Positions 51,525 to 51,531 of a DNA stretch of 51,531 bases are shown here, one piece after another. The position numbers and the translations under genes are program-made. The DNA is from Flavobacteriales bacterium (lineage in GTDB: Bacteria > Bacteroidota > Bacteroidia > CAIKAF01): NCBI GenBank assembly GCA_025055575.1, contig JANWWP010000004.1:1-51531 (forward strand). The letters are read 5' to 3'. The notes below the pieces were generated by a model. That model did not search any database. It was not told where the DNA came from and worked only from the letters and a program-made list of their open reading frames with translations. Position 1 is the stretch's first letter. Every line of letters begins with the position of its first letter.

Positions 51525-51531
51525 TTGTTCA

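Larger units (their letters stand above)
50918..51531. other. Long non-coding region at the right edge
   Basis: The 614 bp after the subtilisin stop contain no convincing gene. The first 210 bp are of ordinary composition, then comes the GC-rich block and the palindromic repeats listed separately. Open frames here on either strand are compositional artefacts. The array may continue beyond the window. Confidence 0.6.

Overview
The window reads as chromosomal DNA of a member of the Bacteroidota. Four signs point there. It has the fused LpxC-FabZ lipid A/fatty acid protein typical of the phylum. Three large secreted proteins carry type IX secretion (T9SS) C-terminal sorting domains, one of type B (CHU_C/gliding-associated) and two apparently of type A. 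Rho carries a long disordered insertion after its N-terminal domain. Several promoters match the TTG-N17-23-TAnnTTTG pattern, while clear Shine-Dalgarno sites are scarce. Base composition is balanced to moderately GC-rich, with two AT-rich patches (about 20.3-21.4 kb and 27.05-28.8 kb). No rRNA, CRISPR array or complete insertion sequence was seen.

Layout. 0-8.6 kb: the 5' part of prfB with its programmed frameshift, a PaiB-like protein, a phosphodiesterase, rho, a membrane protein, the lpxC/fabZ-lpxA-ABC operon, and small genes (NTF2-like, Mpo1-like, SixA-like). 8.6-8.9 kb: a GC-rich palindromic intergenic block. 8.9-17 kb: a GDPD lipoprotein, an RsmB-type methyltransferase, a two-OmpA-domain protein, ribD, prmC, a sirtuin and a galactokinase-like protein. 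17-20.3 kb: four packed genes for a CDP-linked 6-deoxyhexose. 20.3-21.1 kb: an AT-rich PLD-type nuclease gene with a C-terminal frameshift. 21.4-25.1 kb: pdhC, pdhA, cdd and ctlX on the minus strand. 25.2-30.6 kb: a type B T9SS cargo, an EVE-domain/nuclease-like protein in AT-rich surroundings, and a six-PKD cargo coupled to trhO.

31.7-39.2 kb: an acyl-CoA dehydrogenase-like protein, ddl, tRNA-Gly and tRNA-Thr, ychF, a MacB-like permease, a Tat-exported glycosylasparaginase, an SDR, a lipoprotein-like methyltransferase and tRNA-Met. 39.2-44.6 kb: a secreted protein of unknown function, a 2-oxoglutarate/Fe(II) oxygenase and an overlapping hisS-hutH-NTR-like chain. 44.6-50.9 kb: a stand-alone ketoacyl synthase overlapping ruvB, an SDR and a 1063-residue secreted subtilisin. 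The last 0.6 kb has no gene but holds a GC-rich block and four copies of a short palindromic repeat.

Most genes are housekeeping (translation, lipid A, cell wall, vitamins, pyruvate dehydrogenase). The accessory parts most worth attention are the EVE-nuclease candidate defence gene, the frameshifted PLD/winged-helix nuclease, the CDP-deoxysugar cassette with an unusual epimerase, the repeat blocks, and the methyltransferase with a lipobox. All family assignments come from reading motifs by eye; no database search was possible.
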